DNA of 64,000 bases from Zeus faber (lineage: Eukaryota > Chordata > Actinopteri > Zeiformes > Zeidae), in NCBI GenBank assembly GCA_960531495.1, contig OY482849.1, positions 32,115,236 to 32,179,235 on the forward strand, written 5' to 3'. Below are positions 45,545-57,651 of the stretch, in pieces (positions within the stretch are counted from its first letter, which is position 1; each line of letters starts with the position of its first letter). Both the position numbers and the translations under genes were made by a program. The notes under the pieces were generated by a model. The model did no database searches. It worked only from the letters and a program-made list of their open reading frames with translations, and was not told the origin of the DNA.

Positions 45545-46889
45545 CACCCAAAACATCCCAGACGGGGACAGGGGGGGTTCACAGTTCATTGACACACTCT
45601 GCACCAATTTTGGCATCTTTAGTCTCTTCCCCGCGGCTTTGTCTGCGCCTCCGTGCACGATCCATCCCGCAGCGTTGAACACTCTCCGCCTCCCTCCTGG
45701 GTTTGGGACAGATGTTCAATTCGGGAGAGCGCCCGTCGGAGCCTGGGAACCCGGCTGAGGGCCCGGCCGAGACCGGGGTCGCCACCGCCTTCTCATACCT
45801 TCAGTGCCGAGAGGTCAGGCACCCGGGCGTGGACTGCGATTGGGGGGGGGGGGTTGCTGTTCTGCCTGTGATACTTCTCCCTCAGGCCCGTTTACATATC
45901 CCATTGAAAGCCTAAATAGCCCGGGTCAGAGTTCAGCCGCGCAGAAGTGGCGGGGTCAAACCCCGCCTCATGAATATGGACGAGGGCTGGTCTTTGGGGA
46001 CCATCTGGTCCGCTGTGTCACAAACGGAACAAACGAGCCTGCTGAGGCGCTGCATTATGAGTCTGATTACTGGGAATTTCCCAGGCCTGGAGGACTGCGT
46101 CAATGAGGGCCCAGTGCCCTCATCGGAATCTGCTGTGTCTTCGGGACACGAACCTTTGGTGGATCGTGGTATGATGGGATGTTTTCCTACTGCACTAAAT
46201 GCAATCATTGTGGTCGCTGTCGTCACTGACAAATGAAGGGCGACTCGATTTCACCCCATTTGTTGGTGGATTTGCTTGGTGTCTTTCAAAGTTCTCAAAG
46301 CGTCTTTTAAACCGGTGGCGACATTAGACATTGGCGAGTTGTGAATGTGGACTTGACTAGACGTTGAATGTTAGGACGTAGAATCGTGTTCATACAACCG
46401 ACCTTCTTTATACGGCCGGCACATGAGCCCTTTGTTACTGTATACACGGATGCAGATGTCAATGATGTTACAGCAAAAGCTGTTGTAGGATTTACACGTG
46501 AAATCCTATTTCGTACACTCTGATTTTGTGGTTCTGATTTGCATTTACCGATTATCTTTATTGTTATTTATGTTAATGTTGTTTGTAAAGGATGTTGTTT
46601 TTATGAAATCAAAAAAATATATATTTTTGTCATCTGTTTCCAGGCTGAGTTGAACTAAAAACACCTACAGGGTTACACTATGGGTGTATCAGAAAGGCAA
46701 TCAGCAACCAGCTATCTATGGAACTCTTTGGGGATTCCTCTTCTTCTTTGTCTTTACTTTCCACTGCAGCAGAGGATCATGGGTAAAACCTTCATGAACC
46801 CTGGCTGTCATGCAACGTTTCTCCTTCTCCCTCTTGTTGTGAAATACATCTCTCGTGGGAGAAGAAACGCATTGCAGACTTGTACGTCT

Positions 46890-47068
46890 AAGAGAAATAG
46901 AGAGAGAGGGAGAGAGAGGGAGAGAGAGGGAGAGAGAGAGGGAGAGAGAGAGAGAGGGAGAGAGAGAGAGAGAGGGAGAGGGAGAGAGAGGGAGAGAGAG
47001 AGAGAGAGGATGATTCTCTTGAAAGCTTCAGAGGATTTTATTTGTTTGGATAGTGGGAAAAAAGCCAT

Positions 47069-47115
<47 letters not shown>
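46890..47115. repeat. (GA)n followed by (CT)n
   Basis: GA-rich tract 46890-47009, then after 60 bp of unique sequence a (CT)n tract 47071-47115: purine and pyrimidine runs that could pair with each other. Confidence 0.9.
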
Positions 47116-47117
<2 letters not shown>

Positions 47118-47295
47118 CGTTGATGCAGGTGTAAGTGCAACACTGATATACGGCGCTTTTCAAAGGGAGGGATGGGACGACGACTTTGCGTCCTAATAAA
47201 CCATCTGATGTCATCCCATTACATGTCAGGAAATAAAAATGAAACACATGACGGCATTCGTGTCGGAGCGCCCGAAGTGTACAAAATACACTTTG

Positions 47296-47333
47296 TCCAT
47301 CCTACCTAGTCCATCCTACCTAGTCCATCCTAC
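47296..47333. repeat. 14-bp tandem repeat x3
   Basis: gtccatcctaccta repeated; the related sequence taggatggacta occurs inverted near 62267. Confidence 0.75.
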
Positions 47334-47339
47334 CGCGCG

Positions 47340-50110
47340 TATGTCACACACAGTGGAAATAAGAACCAGGCAGCCAGCTTGCAGGATGGGTATATTTTGT
47401 ATTGGCTCGTACATAAGGAGCGCAGTCAGAATTGATTTGGTTGGAACAGAGAGCCAGCATCTTGACAGAAGTGGCTGGCTCTACACATCAGAGCTTCTAT
47501 TAATATTCCCTCTCCTCGTCTCCCTCTCAGATCAGAAGAGCGGGAATGTAATAGATGTGTTTTTCAGCTTTATATTATTCATATTTACTGCGTATACGTC
47601 TGTCAATTACTGACAACTATAACACGTCTTTTTGAATTATTTCGATTGTATATGACTGTTGACTGGATAATTGGTAATGTGTAGCGTAGTATCATTACGT
47701 TTTCGGGGATATTTGGGCAGTATGACACCCATTTTAAATCACTAGCATATTAAAAAATGCTCCCGTGTGTTTGTGGAAAGCCAGTCACGGGAGGAAGCCG
47801 CGGCGCTGCGATGTGGCTACGGCCGTGTATCATGGCAGGTGAAGGGAGGAAGAGCGGCGGGGCTGCCAGCTGAGCGCCCGGATCATCAGGCCTGTCAGAC
47901 GGGGCAGCACTTAAGACCCGGGGCATGAATAAATCACACCAGTTTGACCCATTTAAATACCAAATGGAACCAGGCTCTGCCTTGGGGACCGGGAGGCATC
48001 GCTCGGCTTCCACGGCGGAGGCAGGATGCTCGGAGCAGTGGGAGGGAACGGCATAATAGCGCCCGGTTCCCAGTGTCACCGATATGATGCTTCACCTTTG
48101 GCACGAGGCAAAGCGAGTCAATACGAGCGGCTCGCTGAGGCCCCGCGGTGGACCCGACTGAGGCTCGATAAAGCGGCGACGCCTGAGCGACCCCAGCACC
48201 GCAGCGACAATGCCTCAAGGAGGGCCTCCATTCAAACCTTTGCAGGTTATGCAAGCCTCATTATCTTCTTAATGCAGAAGCCCTCGGATTGGCTTGGAAG
48301 TGTCCCTGTGCCGGCTCCAGCCGCAGTAATTCCCGACCCCGACGCCACGGTTCCCGCTCCGAACCGCAATTCCCACTGCGCACCCCAACTGATCGGAGAA
48401 GGAAGTGTCAATTTTTTGCGGTTTCCTTCAGCACTTTTATTGCTTTCCCACATTGATTGGATTGTGTGGTGGGGGGAAAAAAAATCCTCCTCTCTCTTCA
48501 CACAGATTGAGGAGTTCCAAGCGTCCGTGACACGAAAACACGAAAAAAAAAACAGCGTTTTGCTTTCAGAGGACAATCTGACCAAACTGTCCGACCCTGT
48601 GACCGCTCCGGTGGCGCCAAGGTCCAACCCGGCCAAGGTTGGACTTTTTTGTCTTTTTTCCTCTCCGGTTCAGGGCTTGTCGTGACGGTGTCGCCGGACA
48701 CGGCGTCCGCTCCCGCAGCGCACGTCGCTTCTTGTTTGCGCTGTTTAATATTTAAACTTTGTGTTTCTCCGGATGTGCTGTGCAACTAAAAGAAACAGTG
48801 AAATGAGCAAGTCACTCTGAAGGATTCTTCTTGGGCTTTGCCTCCCATGTCTCGTGGTTAATTAATAATTTGAGGTTAAAGTGAATGACGGCACAATTAA
48901 GGAAAGTACAATTAAGTAAATATATTCACTTTATCCCACTAACTCCGTAACATAAGAGGATTACATTTTTATTTATTTGCCTTCATAACCTAATTAAAAT
49001 AAGTAATTGTTTTTTTGGGGGGGGCAGGGGGTGATAAAGCTAAATTACCATGCTCTTTATTCCCCTCAGCAGGTTCCTCACCACGGGCGTCTCTCGGATT
49101 TGTAAACATTGGAGTCTTCTCGGCCCAGACGTCGGTGGAGGTGGTGGTGGTGGTGGTGGGTGGTGCAGCGGGTGTATCCTCCCACGGGAGCTGATTATTT
49201 TAATTTTATAATGGTATTTTTACTTTTCATCACTGTCTGGTCCATTATTTCAAACATGTATGAAAGGATTTAGAGCACCAATTGGTTTGGAATTTACATA
49301 TTTTTTGTGTTGAGCCCGTATAATCGTCATCATGTTGGCAGTCATACATATTCATACGTCATTAGAGCACGGTGATTGTCGTGGTTTGGTAAACCATAAT
49401 CACTACCCACGAGAGTCAAAAGATGGGATAGGATGTCGGAAAATAATCAATTGAATGTCTTTGTCCATCAGAGCTTCGCCATTGGGCCCATGTTACAACA
49501 AGTTGATTTTGTGACTTAAATACCGCTGCACCAAACCAACACTGTAATATCCTTAGTTTTCAATTTATTTTCCAGAAATTGTGAACTGTTGGTGATGGTG
49601 TTGGACTAAAATACAACCTGTCTCCGGGTGCCTGAGAAATATGTAAAAGCCGGTTCATCTGGCAGTGATTTTCTGCAGTTGTAGGCGCTTGGCTGCTGCT
49701 TTCAATGAACGAGTAATAAAACGTGGAGGCCTACGTCGAGGGCTCCAGAGTCACATCATTTCTAGCTCGATCAACCCTCAACCCTGCAATCCTATTGTTT
49801 CCACATTAGACGACGTTGGTCAATCTGTTAAAAGTTTAAATACCCTCCCAGGTGAATCCTCCGGAGCTTTCCTGTCCTCGACGCTCCCCGGTCCCTATCT
49901 TTCTCTGTCCCTTTCTCTCTCTCTCTCTCTCCCCTCCTGTTGGAATGGGTGTGATTTACAACGCCTAATGACCGCCGACTCCTTTCACGCTCTTTAAATC
50001 TCCATCATGCCCTATTGATATCAGGCTGCCAGGAAATAGAGCTAAATTATCCCATTCACCGGGTGACTTTAAGAGCCTGTAGGATTTACCCTTTCAGTAA
50101 AGACCCTTTT
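47340..50110. other. Non-coding, no gene recognised
   Basis: Contains a CpG-rich patch (47760-48240) and a (GTG)n tract (49135-49160). Open frames here are unsupported by homology. Confidence 0.4.
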
Positions 50111-50111
50111 A

Positions 50112-50113
<2 letters not shown>

Positions 50114-50188
<75 letters not shown>
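50114..50188. repeat. (CA)n microsatellite
   Basis: 75 bp of pure CA. Confidence 0.97.
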
Positions 50189-50192
<4 letters not shown>

Positions 50193-51045
50193 GTCAAATC
50201 ACCTGCCACCACTGCTGCCAGAGCGTTTAATTACACATAGCAGCATTATGATCAAATATATATTGAAATGTAATATTTATTGAAAAAATGTTTGTGCCAA
50301 AACAATTTACACAACAATGTAGCTCTGCTATTAATGGATGTATCAAGGTATAATTGGCAGCGCTATCTAAGTGAGATAAGGAATGGATTAAATCAATACA
50401 GACAAAGCAAGGGAAGAGGTTTGTTTCTTTTTTTTCGGCAGAAAGCTGACTGATAAAGGAGGTCACCCCTCCCCCCAACCCCCCCCCCCCCCCTCCCATC
50501 TCCCATCTGAAGCGAACAATACCCTCGGAGAACTGACTGACTAAACCACATCACCGAGCCCCCCCCCACCGCATGTATGGAGAGTGTGGGGGTGGAGAGG
50601 GGCGGGGGAGGGGAGGGGGCAGAATAAATTACCCAACTCTGTGACTCCTCTCACCTTTACACCAGCCTCCGCATTCAAAGCCTCCCCCTCCTCGTCCCGT
50701 CTCCTTCTTTAAAACGCTTTGCCAGGAGGCTATTTAACCTCAGGACTCAAGTCCAGCAGCCTTGTGCCGGCGGGGGAGCCCTGGCTGCCCCGCCGGGATA
50801 AAGGACTTTAAATGCATATAGAACAAAAAAAATGCTTATTCCAATGGGAAACACCCTCCCCCCCCCCCCCCCCGCCGAGAGTCTGAAGTATCTTCGGCTC
50901 GAAGTGTGAAGCTCTGCCCCGGAGTTATCACCCAGACTCTTTTTTTTTTTTTTTGATTTGTTAAACGCACACACAAAAAGAAAGAAGAAGAAAGAAAGAA
51001 GAAACAGTCTTTAATCATCACACGACACTCCACAACACATGCTTG

Positions 51046-51436
51046 CACACACACACACATGCACATGCTTGATGGTGGCCGGTGAAATGGCTCCTCTGCT
51101 TTTGACCCATCCTGGCTTGTCCTTCCTCCGGGGGCACAGCCAGGAGCAGTGGGCAGCATACGTGGACGCGCCCGGGGACCAGGTGATAAGTGTCCATCGC
51201 TGGTCAGACGATGATGGGTGCATGTTTTTGGTGGGGGTCCTTACTGACGTGAGGTGGAGGAAACCCCATGTGAGCACGGGGAGAACATGCAAACTCCACA
51301 CAAAAAGGCTCCTATTTGGGAGATAACCCACCGGAGCACGGTGCCAACAGCGCCCCAGGCGGGAACCTAACCCAGGACCTTCTTGCTGTGAGGCAGCAGT
51401 GCAATGCACTGCGCCACCGTGCCATCACCGTGCCAT
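51046..51436 (-). mobile_element. SINE-like repeat, copy 2 (opposite orientation)
   Basis: Reverse complement of 35079-35414 and more complete at its 5' end (ggcgcagtgcattgcactgc). The B-box has mutated (gggttaggttccc). An 11-bp direct repeat of gccatcaccgt at the edge (51420-51441) may be part of an insertion duplication or slippage. Confidence 0.7.
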
Positions 51437-51584
51437 CACAACGAGATGAATGAACACCTCCAGCCCCGGCACCGGCAGCGGACGGAGCAAGAGTCGCTCC
51501 GACTCCCAGACGGAGGCTGCGGCGAACAAAGAGCCGCTGCCTTTGTTCTGCTGGAGGAGAGAAGAGAGGAGAGAGAATCCGGAG

Positions 51585-51705
51585 GACGGAGGGTGGAGGA
51601 GGGAGGACGGAGGACGGAGGAGGGAGGAGGGAGGAGGGAGGACGGAGGAGGGAGGAGGGAGGAGGGAGGAGGGAGGAGGGAGGATGGAGGAGGGAGGATG
51701 GAGGA
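51585..51705. repeat. (GGAGGGA/GGAGGAC)n minisatellite
   Basis: About 15 copies of a 7-bp purine-rich unit. Confidence 0.92.
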
Positions 51706-51825
51706 GTGGGATCTTTTACTTTACTCCATTGATGAGGAGGTCCCAACTGTTACTAAGTGCAGCACAAAGCAGACACCGATAATATGACGTGTAGTGAGAT
51801 TGCTGTGATGTTCATTGTATTATAT

Positions 51826-52178
51826 ACTGTTTATAATGTTTATAATGTTTATACTGTTTATACTGTTTGTACTGTTTATAATGTTTATACAGTTTAAAAT
51901 GTTTGTACTGTTTATAATGTTTATACTGTTTATAATGTTTATAATGTTTATACTGTTTATACTGTTTGTACTGTTTATAATGTTTATACTGTTTATAATG
52001 TTTATACAGTTTAAAATGTTTGTACTGTTTATAATGTTTATAATGTTTATACTGTTTGTACTGTTTATAATGTTTATACTGTTTATAATGTTTATACAGT
52101 TTAAAATGTTTGTACTGTTTATAATGTTTATACTGTTTATAATGTTTATACTGTTTATAATGTTTATAATGTTTATAG
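51826..52178. repeat. 9-bp minisatellite (tgtttataa / tgtttatac)
   Basis: About 39 tandem copies of a 9-bp unit with a variant sub-block (acagtttaaaatgtttgta) recurring at 51889, 52006 and 52096, spaced 117 and 90 bp, both multiples of 9. The frame is open on both strands only because the unit has no stop. Confidence 0.95.
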
Positions 52179-52199
52179 TTCAGTTCATCTAAACTCCAT

Positions 52200-54140
52200 G
52201 TCAAGAGACCATTTTTCTAAGAAATACTTTCCTTGATTGAGAGAGAAATTAATCATATGCCATAGAAAGCAACAAGCCAAAAACTCAGTGTGAGTCAGTG
52301 TTAAGGGTGATATATATTATTACAGTACATATAACCAGCGAGTGAGTAAGTCATATCAAGCAACTCTACTAAAGTGGAGTTTGGCAAAAGCCAAGCAAAG
52401 TCAAGTCATTATAACGTCACATTTAAATGATTAAATGATTGAATTTGAATTGTAATAAGGAAAAGCAGACGCAATCTGCATTGCCCCCATTGACCAACAG
52501 ATACGGCAAAGACGGTGAGATTATTGAGGCCGCGTGTCACTTACATCAAAGTGTGGTAGAATTATTTCTTTCGGACTCGGTGAAGCTGTGGCGTCTGACC
52601 TCAATCGGAGATAAAAAAACTCTCCCAGCACGTATCCGAAGTACGTTCCAGGGAGTCAACTCCATTAGCCTACATGGGGCAGTCACAAGCAATTTTCTTC
52701 GCCTCCTTTGCAAAACATTAGTGCTGTAAAAGCCGCTCGTCTACCACTTCTATTAATTATTAAGGTTTTCTTTTTTTTTTTTTTTTGAGGATGAACCGAG
52801 AAGAGGAGAAAATTTGGATGGGCGACGTGGCTCACCCGAGAAGCCTGAGAACACGTGAAGGCGACATAGAGAAAGTTGATTGCTTGAGGCTATTATTACC
52901 AGGTAAAAGCCAATCCCAATAAGAGCAATGGCACACCCTACTCACTCACGTGCATAATTCAATTATAATATTTTTGCATAATGAAAACCCGCACGCACGG
53001 CTATTCCGCGCGGCGATGCATCATCGCGCGTGCCTCGGAAACTACCCCAATTTTCTCTTGGGCCAAAAGAAACAAATCAAGCACGGCGCGTGTTTGAGGA
53101 ACCCAAATGGAAGTCAATCCCCGAGAGGCTCTTCCAAATTGCTTTGCTCGGGAGCAATTATAAAGGGATCTGTTGATTTTGCCATTAAGTGGCCCTGATT
53201 GGCTGCGGAGTGGCAAGCGCTAATTCGGAGCCTAACGCGAAGTGACATGTGGAACAGGAGGCCGGGCTTGGTCACCGCCGAGGTCATTAAGACCGATTCC
53301 AACGGGACACTCCGCACTGACGCCCCGACCTTCAGCCCTCGGAGGAACGGTCGGATGCGACGCACGGCCGGTCCGGTAAACACCGCCGGAGCAGCCGCAG
53401 TGAACCGCGCTTTAACTCTCCGCCTTTTTTTTTTTTTTTTCGGGGGGGGTGGTCTCCACCGCCGTCCCGGGGTCACTGACGCCGGCATCGGCGACACGTT
53501 TGCGACAGGAGTGCGGCGGCGTCCGATCCAGTCGATCTTATGCGGATTCATTCAGTGCCCGATGTTTTGGCCGTGGTTTCCCGCGTTCCATTGCGTTCGC
53601 CAGCCATTTTGTAACGTTCCACACCATAATATGTTGCATGGTCCTCCGTCCCTTTACGTGAAATACTGGGACCCCAGCCCCCACGTTTGTGTCCCCCCCC
53701 CCCACCCCGTCCGAAGGGCGGCAGATGGAAATTCGCCGCCTTGGGAGGGAGGAAGGACTGTCGGCGTTTGGGGAGACGCGACGAGGTTTCCTCCCACAAC
53801 ACGAGCTGTGTCCGTCCAAAAAGAAATCCAAAGCGAGATGTACCCTGTGAGTTTATGACCTTCGACAAGGACAGGACGAGGATTAAAGTCTTTTCGAAGA
53901 GAGGCGGATACAGCCTGCATACCGAGTGCGACAAGCAACAACCTTTTGGTTTTTCTTTCAAATTTCAATTTAAAAACAATCAATAAAAAACAAACAAACA
54001 CCAGATCTGTGTCATTCATTCACAAAGCCTTGTCAGTGTTTTTGTAAAACAAGTTTAGAAATTGTGATATTTGGGAAAAGGCGAAATATGGATCGGAAAG
54101 CTGCAACCTTTCAGGAGTGCTGCCTTCATACACCATTATG
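52200..54140. other. Non-coding; GC-rich 53200-53800
   Basis: T-runs at 52769-52786 and 53426-53441. 53200-53800 is CpG-rich. No exon recognised. Confidence 0.4.
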
Positions 54141-54145
54141 TCTTG

Positions 54146-54450
54146 TGTGTGTGTGTGTGTGGGCATGTGCGTGTGTGTGTGTGTGCTTGTGTGTGTGTGG
54201 GTGTGCATATGTGTGTGTGTGTATACGCATGTGCGTACGTGTGTGTGCTTGCGCATGTGCGTGTGTGTGTGTGTGCTTGTGTGTGTGTGGGTGAGCGTGT
54301 GTATGCATGTGTGTATGCGTGTGTGTGTTCGTGGGCATGTGCGCGTGTGTGTGTGTGTGTGTGCGTGTGCATGTGTACATGTTTGTGTGAGTGCGTGTGT
54401 GGGCGTGTATGCATGTGTGCTTGTGTGTGTGTGTGTGGGGGGGGGGGGGG
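54146..54450. repeat. Compound (TG)n microsatellite
   Basis: About 300 bp of TG with cg, ca and ta interruptions, ending in a 13-base G run. Gives spurious Cys/Val frames. Confidence 0.95.
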
Positions 54451-54779
54451 TGACAATATCAACAGCCTGTCAGCTGTTCCCTGTGCCTCCTCTGACCTGA
54501 GGGAAGGTGCTGCGCTGCCAGTGTGGGTGTGATAGTGACATCATGTCACAAGGAGATAGGAAATGTGTTAAATATGTGGGAGGAGGCATCTGCTCCGGTT
54601 CGAGACGCCGTCAAGCTGTTTCACATTATTAGCTTATTAGATCAGAGGCGCACATCTAAATAATAATACTTTTAGTATAAATGTTTTTCATATTGGGTTT
54701 CGCATCTTAACTGATTCAATAATTGATCAAAAAATAATATTAACAATGACATCGTTGAAATGAAAGGGGGGCGAGAACC

Positions 54780-56150
54780 GAAAAAGGTTATTTTTCCGCG
54801 AGGGGCCTCCCGTCACAGTCACACCACAACACCTCCGACCCTTCCAGCTCGAAACCGTTCCCCGGGGGGCGTCGCCGCACTCCCCTCCCGTCGTTTGCCC
54901 GCCGCGTTCCGACAAGAAACACCATCAAGCGTCTCGTCCGCGGTTCCCCCCCGCGACCGCGAGGAGGGAGCCCCTTGATCGGCGATTCGACAAAGCCGAG
55001 GATGTTGCGACGCCTTTTTCCGGGAGGGAGCTGTGGCCACGGAAACCCCCGGCGTCACAGGCACCGCCGGCTAACGGAGGGAAGCCGCGCAAAGGTCAAC
55101 AAACGCGCGGGGCGACCGCCGGGCAAGCGGCCGCGTCCCCGGGGGAAGGTCCTGCCCCCCCGGAGCGCCCTGGCCCTAGAAGAGCTTCCAAATCTAGGAA
55201 CCGGACTTTGATTGACTGAGCCGACATCACTTAACGCTGAGGCAACAAGTGTCTCCCCCCGGTGTCCGTCGATGTCAATTTTCTGCCGCCGCGCCCGAAT
55301 CTCACCACGGAATCCAGGCGTGGTGACGTGACGGCGCGACCAATGAGTAAAGCCTTAAAGTGGTGTTGTGTCGAGCGGGTTGCGGCGTGCGCCCCCCTGA
55401 GCTCCACTCCAAAACACAACGTTTACTTGCTTTGATTTTCCTGGATTCTTCTCGCGTGAGGTGGCGGGGATGTTTGTTTCGTCTGAGGGTGCGTTTATTT
55501 TTTTTGGGGGGGGGTTCACAGTTCACTGTGCATAACTACCTGGGCTTTATCAAATTCGACTTATCGCTCGTGGGCCCGACCCTCGCGGGGAAAGGTGGAC
55601 CCCGCAACGAATGGCCGTCTCTTCACAGGCGCCAGCCCTGAGAAGAGCGTGAAAAAGTGACGTCGTTTTAATCTCACGGATTACCACTTTAAGTTGTGGC
55701 GCTTCAATTTGAGGTGGTGTTGCCGAAAACGCCGGAGGGCAACTCTGAACCCTTGGGAAACGCTCGGGCGCAGCCAGATTGTTTTTAATACCAAGCCCCG
55801 TCACAGAGACACGCAAAACAAAACAAAACAAAACAAAAAAAGAAACCCCTCAACTCCATCCGTCTTCCACGCGGGTGGGAGCGGGCGGGCGGGCAGATGG
55901 CGGGCGGCTCGTTCCGAACCTCCGTCACCCCGCTCCGTCTCCGCGGACGCGGCTGCGCGGCTGCGCGTCACCGCGTCGCCCGCACGCGGCGCGCGCTCGC
56001 GCTCGACACGGCGGTGCGCGGGCGCGAGCGGCGGGACCGCGGCTGGCTCCTCCGGTGCCGGCGATTCAAACCGGCGGCGTCGGCGAGCGGGCGAGCGGGC
56101 TGCGTGACACACCACCGGGCAGCGCGGGTCGCTCATTGATTTTTTTTTTT
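54780..56150. promoter_or_regulatory. CpG island-like block
   Basis: About 1.35 kb of CpG-dense, GC-rich DNA, densest at 55880-56130, standing out from the AT-richer flanks. Long overlapping open frames on both strands reflect the scarcity of stops in GC-rich DNA. Could be a promoter. Confidence 0.5.
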
Positions 56151-56298
56151 TTTTTTTTCCCCCTTCGACCCCGTCTCTCCGCGTGTCTTCAGGGTGGAGG
56201 CTCCTTGTCCCGGTCTCCTCCAACCGAATTATCCCCGTGCTGCAGAGACGAGACGCGCGGGGGTCTCACACAGTTTCCTGCGTTCCTGTATATGGAAG
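56150..56298 (+). other. Candidate first exon with donor
   Basis: Following the CpG block, an ATG (56292-56294) is followed at once by GAA G and the donor GTGAGT (56299-56304). It fits a first exon whose coding part is only seven bases, but no partner exon was found in the window. Confidence 0.25.
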
Positions 56299-56304
56299 GT
56301 GAGT

Positions 56305-56306
56305 TG

Positions 56307-56337
<31 letters not shown>

Positions 56338-56468
56338 AATCATCAGCATCATTATTATTAATAATAATATTATTATCATCATCATTATTATTATTATTAA
56401 TAATATTATCATCATCATTATTATTATTATTGTTGTTGTTATTATTATAATCCTCATCATCATCGTCA

Positions 56469-56503
<35 letters not shown>

Positions 56504-56520
56504 GTTATTATTATTATATC
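56305..56520. repeat. (ATT)n microsatellite, imperfect
   Basis: ATT trinucleotide with ATC and GTT interruptions. Confidence 0.93.
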
Positions 56521-57273
56521 ATAGACGGCCTATTATATCAGCCATCATATACATTATTATTAATTCATTAATTCATTAATTAATTGACGAATTTATTAAT
56601 TATTTAATTATTGTTATTATAATTGACTGTAAATAATTCAATTGCCACATTATTATACAATTATCATATTATAAAATGATAACGTTGTTCAATTCTCACT
56701 TACTAAATTATCATTTCCCAGAATGGTTTGAACGGGTTGAATGAAATGAATTGGAGAGACAAACACATTTTATTCTTCTAAGAACTGAGAATGCCGACGG
56801 AAGTGATTTGACGGAGCGCTCCTGCTTTGTGCCGTGGACGCCGTGCATTGCAAGGGGGGGTGGAGGAGGCCCTTTCATCGCAACAAAATCGGAATAAAAC
56901 GCCGTTTAGTTCAGTCGGGGCCCCGCAACCCCTCGCTTTCCTTCGGCTTTCCTTTCAGAATGCATCCATAATATGATTGCAAGGGGATCAATGTCACCGA
57001 TGTGCTCATTGCACTTTGCTGGATTGGCAAGGACACTGTGGTCTGCACGTGTGATCTGGAAAAAGCCCATTCCTGAATCATTGATCAGATGAGATTTATA
57101 TAACTGATGGGGGGGAAACAGCGGCGTGAGCATTTTGATTTCAGCGAGTTGAATCGTTGTGAATGTTGCTTTTTCTTCATCACCCCGAACCACGTGGAGC
57201 TTCTGATTCACCGCAGCTGAAGTTGGAGTGTGGGCCCCGATGCGGTGCTACTGTACACGCAGTGGGGGGGGGG

Positions 57274-57332
57274 GGGGGCTGTCATGTCACACACCGCACA
57301 ACCAAACTGCGGTGTGTGACATGACAGCCCCC
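57274..57332. repeat. Perfect 25-bp inverted repeat, 9-nt loop
   Basis: Arms 57274-57298 and 57308-57332 are exact reverse complements (core gctgtcatgtcacacaccgc). It would form a 25-bp hairpin or cruciform. Confidence 0.95.
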
Positions 57333-57565
57333 AAACACGCCTGTGCCGCCGAAACGTCCGAAAAAGAAGCAGCCAGACTCACGCCTTCCATCCTATTTAC
57401 ACGCCTCAGGGCCGGTACATTGGAAGACGTCTGAGCTGAGCACACAGCGGTGGTGGTGGTGGTGGTGGTGGGGGGTTATGACAGACCATCCATTGTTCTA
57501 CATTGGCAAAGAAGTAGTGACCGGATTGTTTCAGATCAGCTTTGTTGTTTGAGCTAGACAGCTGC

Positions 57566-57651
57566 ATTTGACTTCCACAACAGGCCTCGGGAGTGTGGTG
57601 GCGGTGGGGGGGCGGTTACATCTGCACACCAGGATATTGTGGAAGTCAAAT
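57566..57651. repeat. 15-bp inverted repeat, 56-nt spacer
   Basis: atttgacttccacaa (57566-57580) and ttgtggaagtcaaat (57637-57651) are exact reverse complements. Confidence 0.9.

Noticed and set aside
45933-46236. 88- and 99-codon ORFs on both strands with balanced composition
   Set aside because: No homology recognised, no exon boundary signals that place them in a gene; kept only as a blind spot a database search could reopen.
51826-52178. CRISPR-like array
   Set aside because: Units are 9 bp and contiguous with no unique spacers, and the genome is vertebrate.
51815-52204. Overlapping 125-130-codon ORFs on opposite strands
   Set aside because: They arise from a stop-free 9-bp tandem repeat.
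54071-54532. Cys/Val-rich ORF of about 150 codons, and the opposite-strand His/Thr ORFs
   Set aside because: Pure product of the compound TG repeat.
55779-56339. 186-codon ORF in the CpG-rich block
   Set aside because: Several frames on both strands are open here because stops are rare in GC-rich DNA; composition is Arg/Ala/Gly-rich with no domain.
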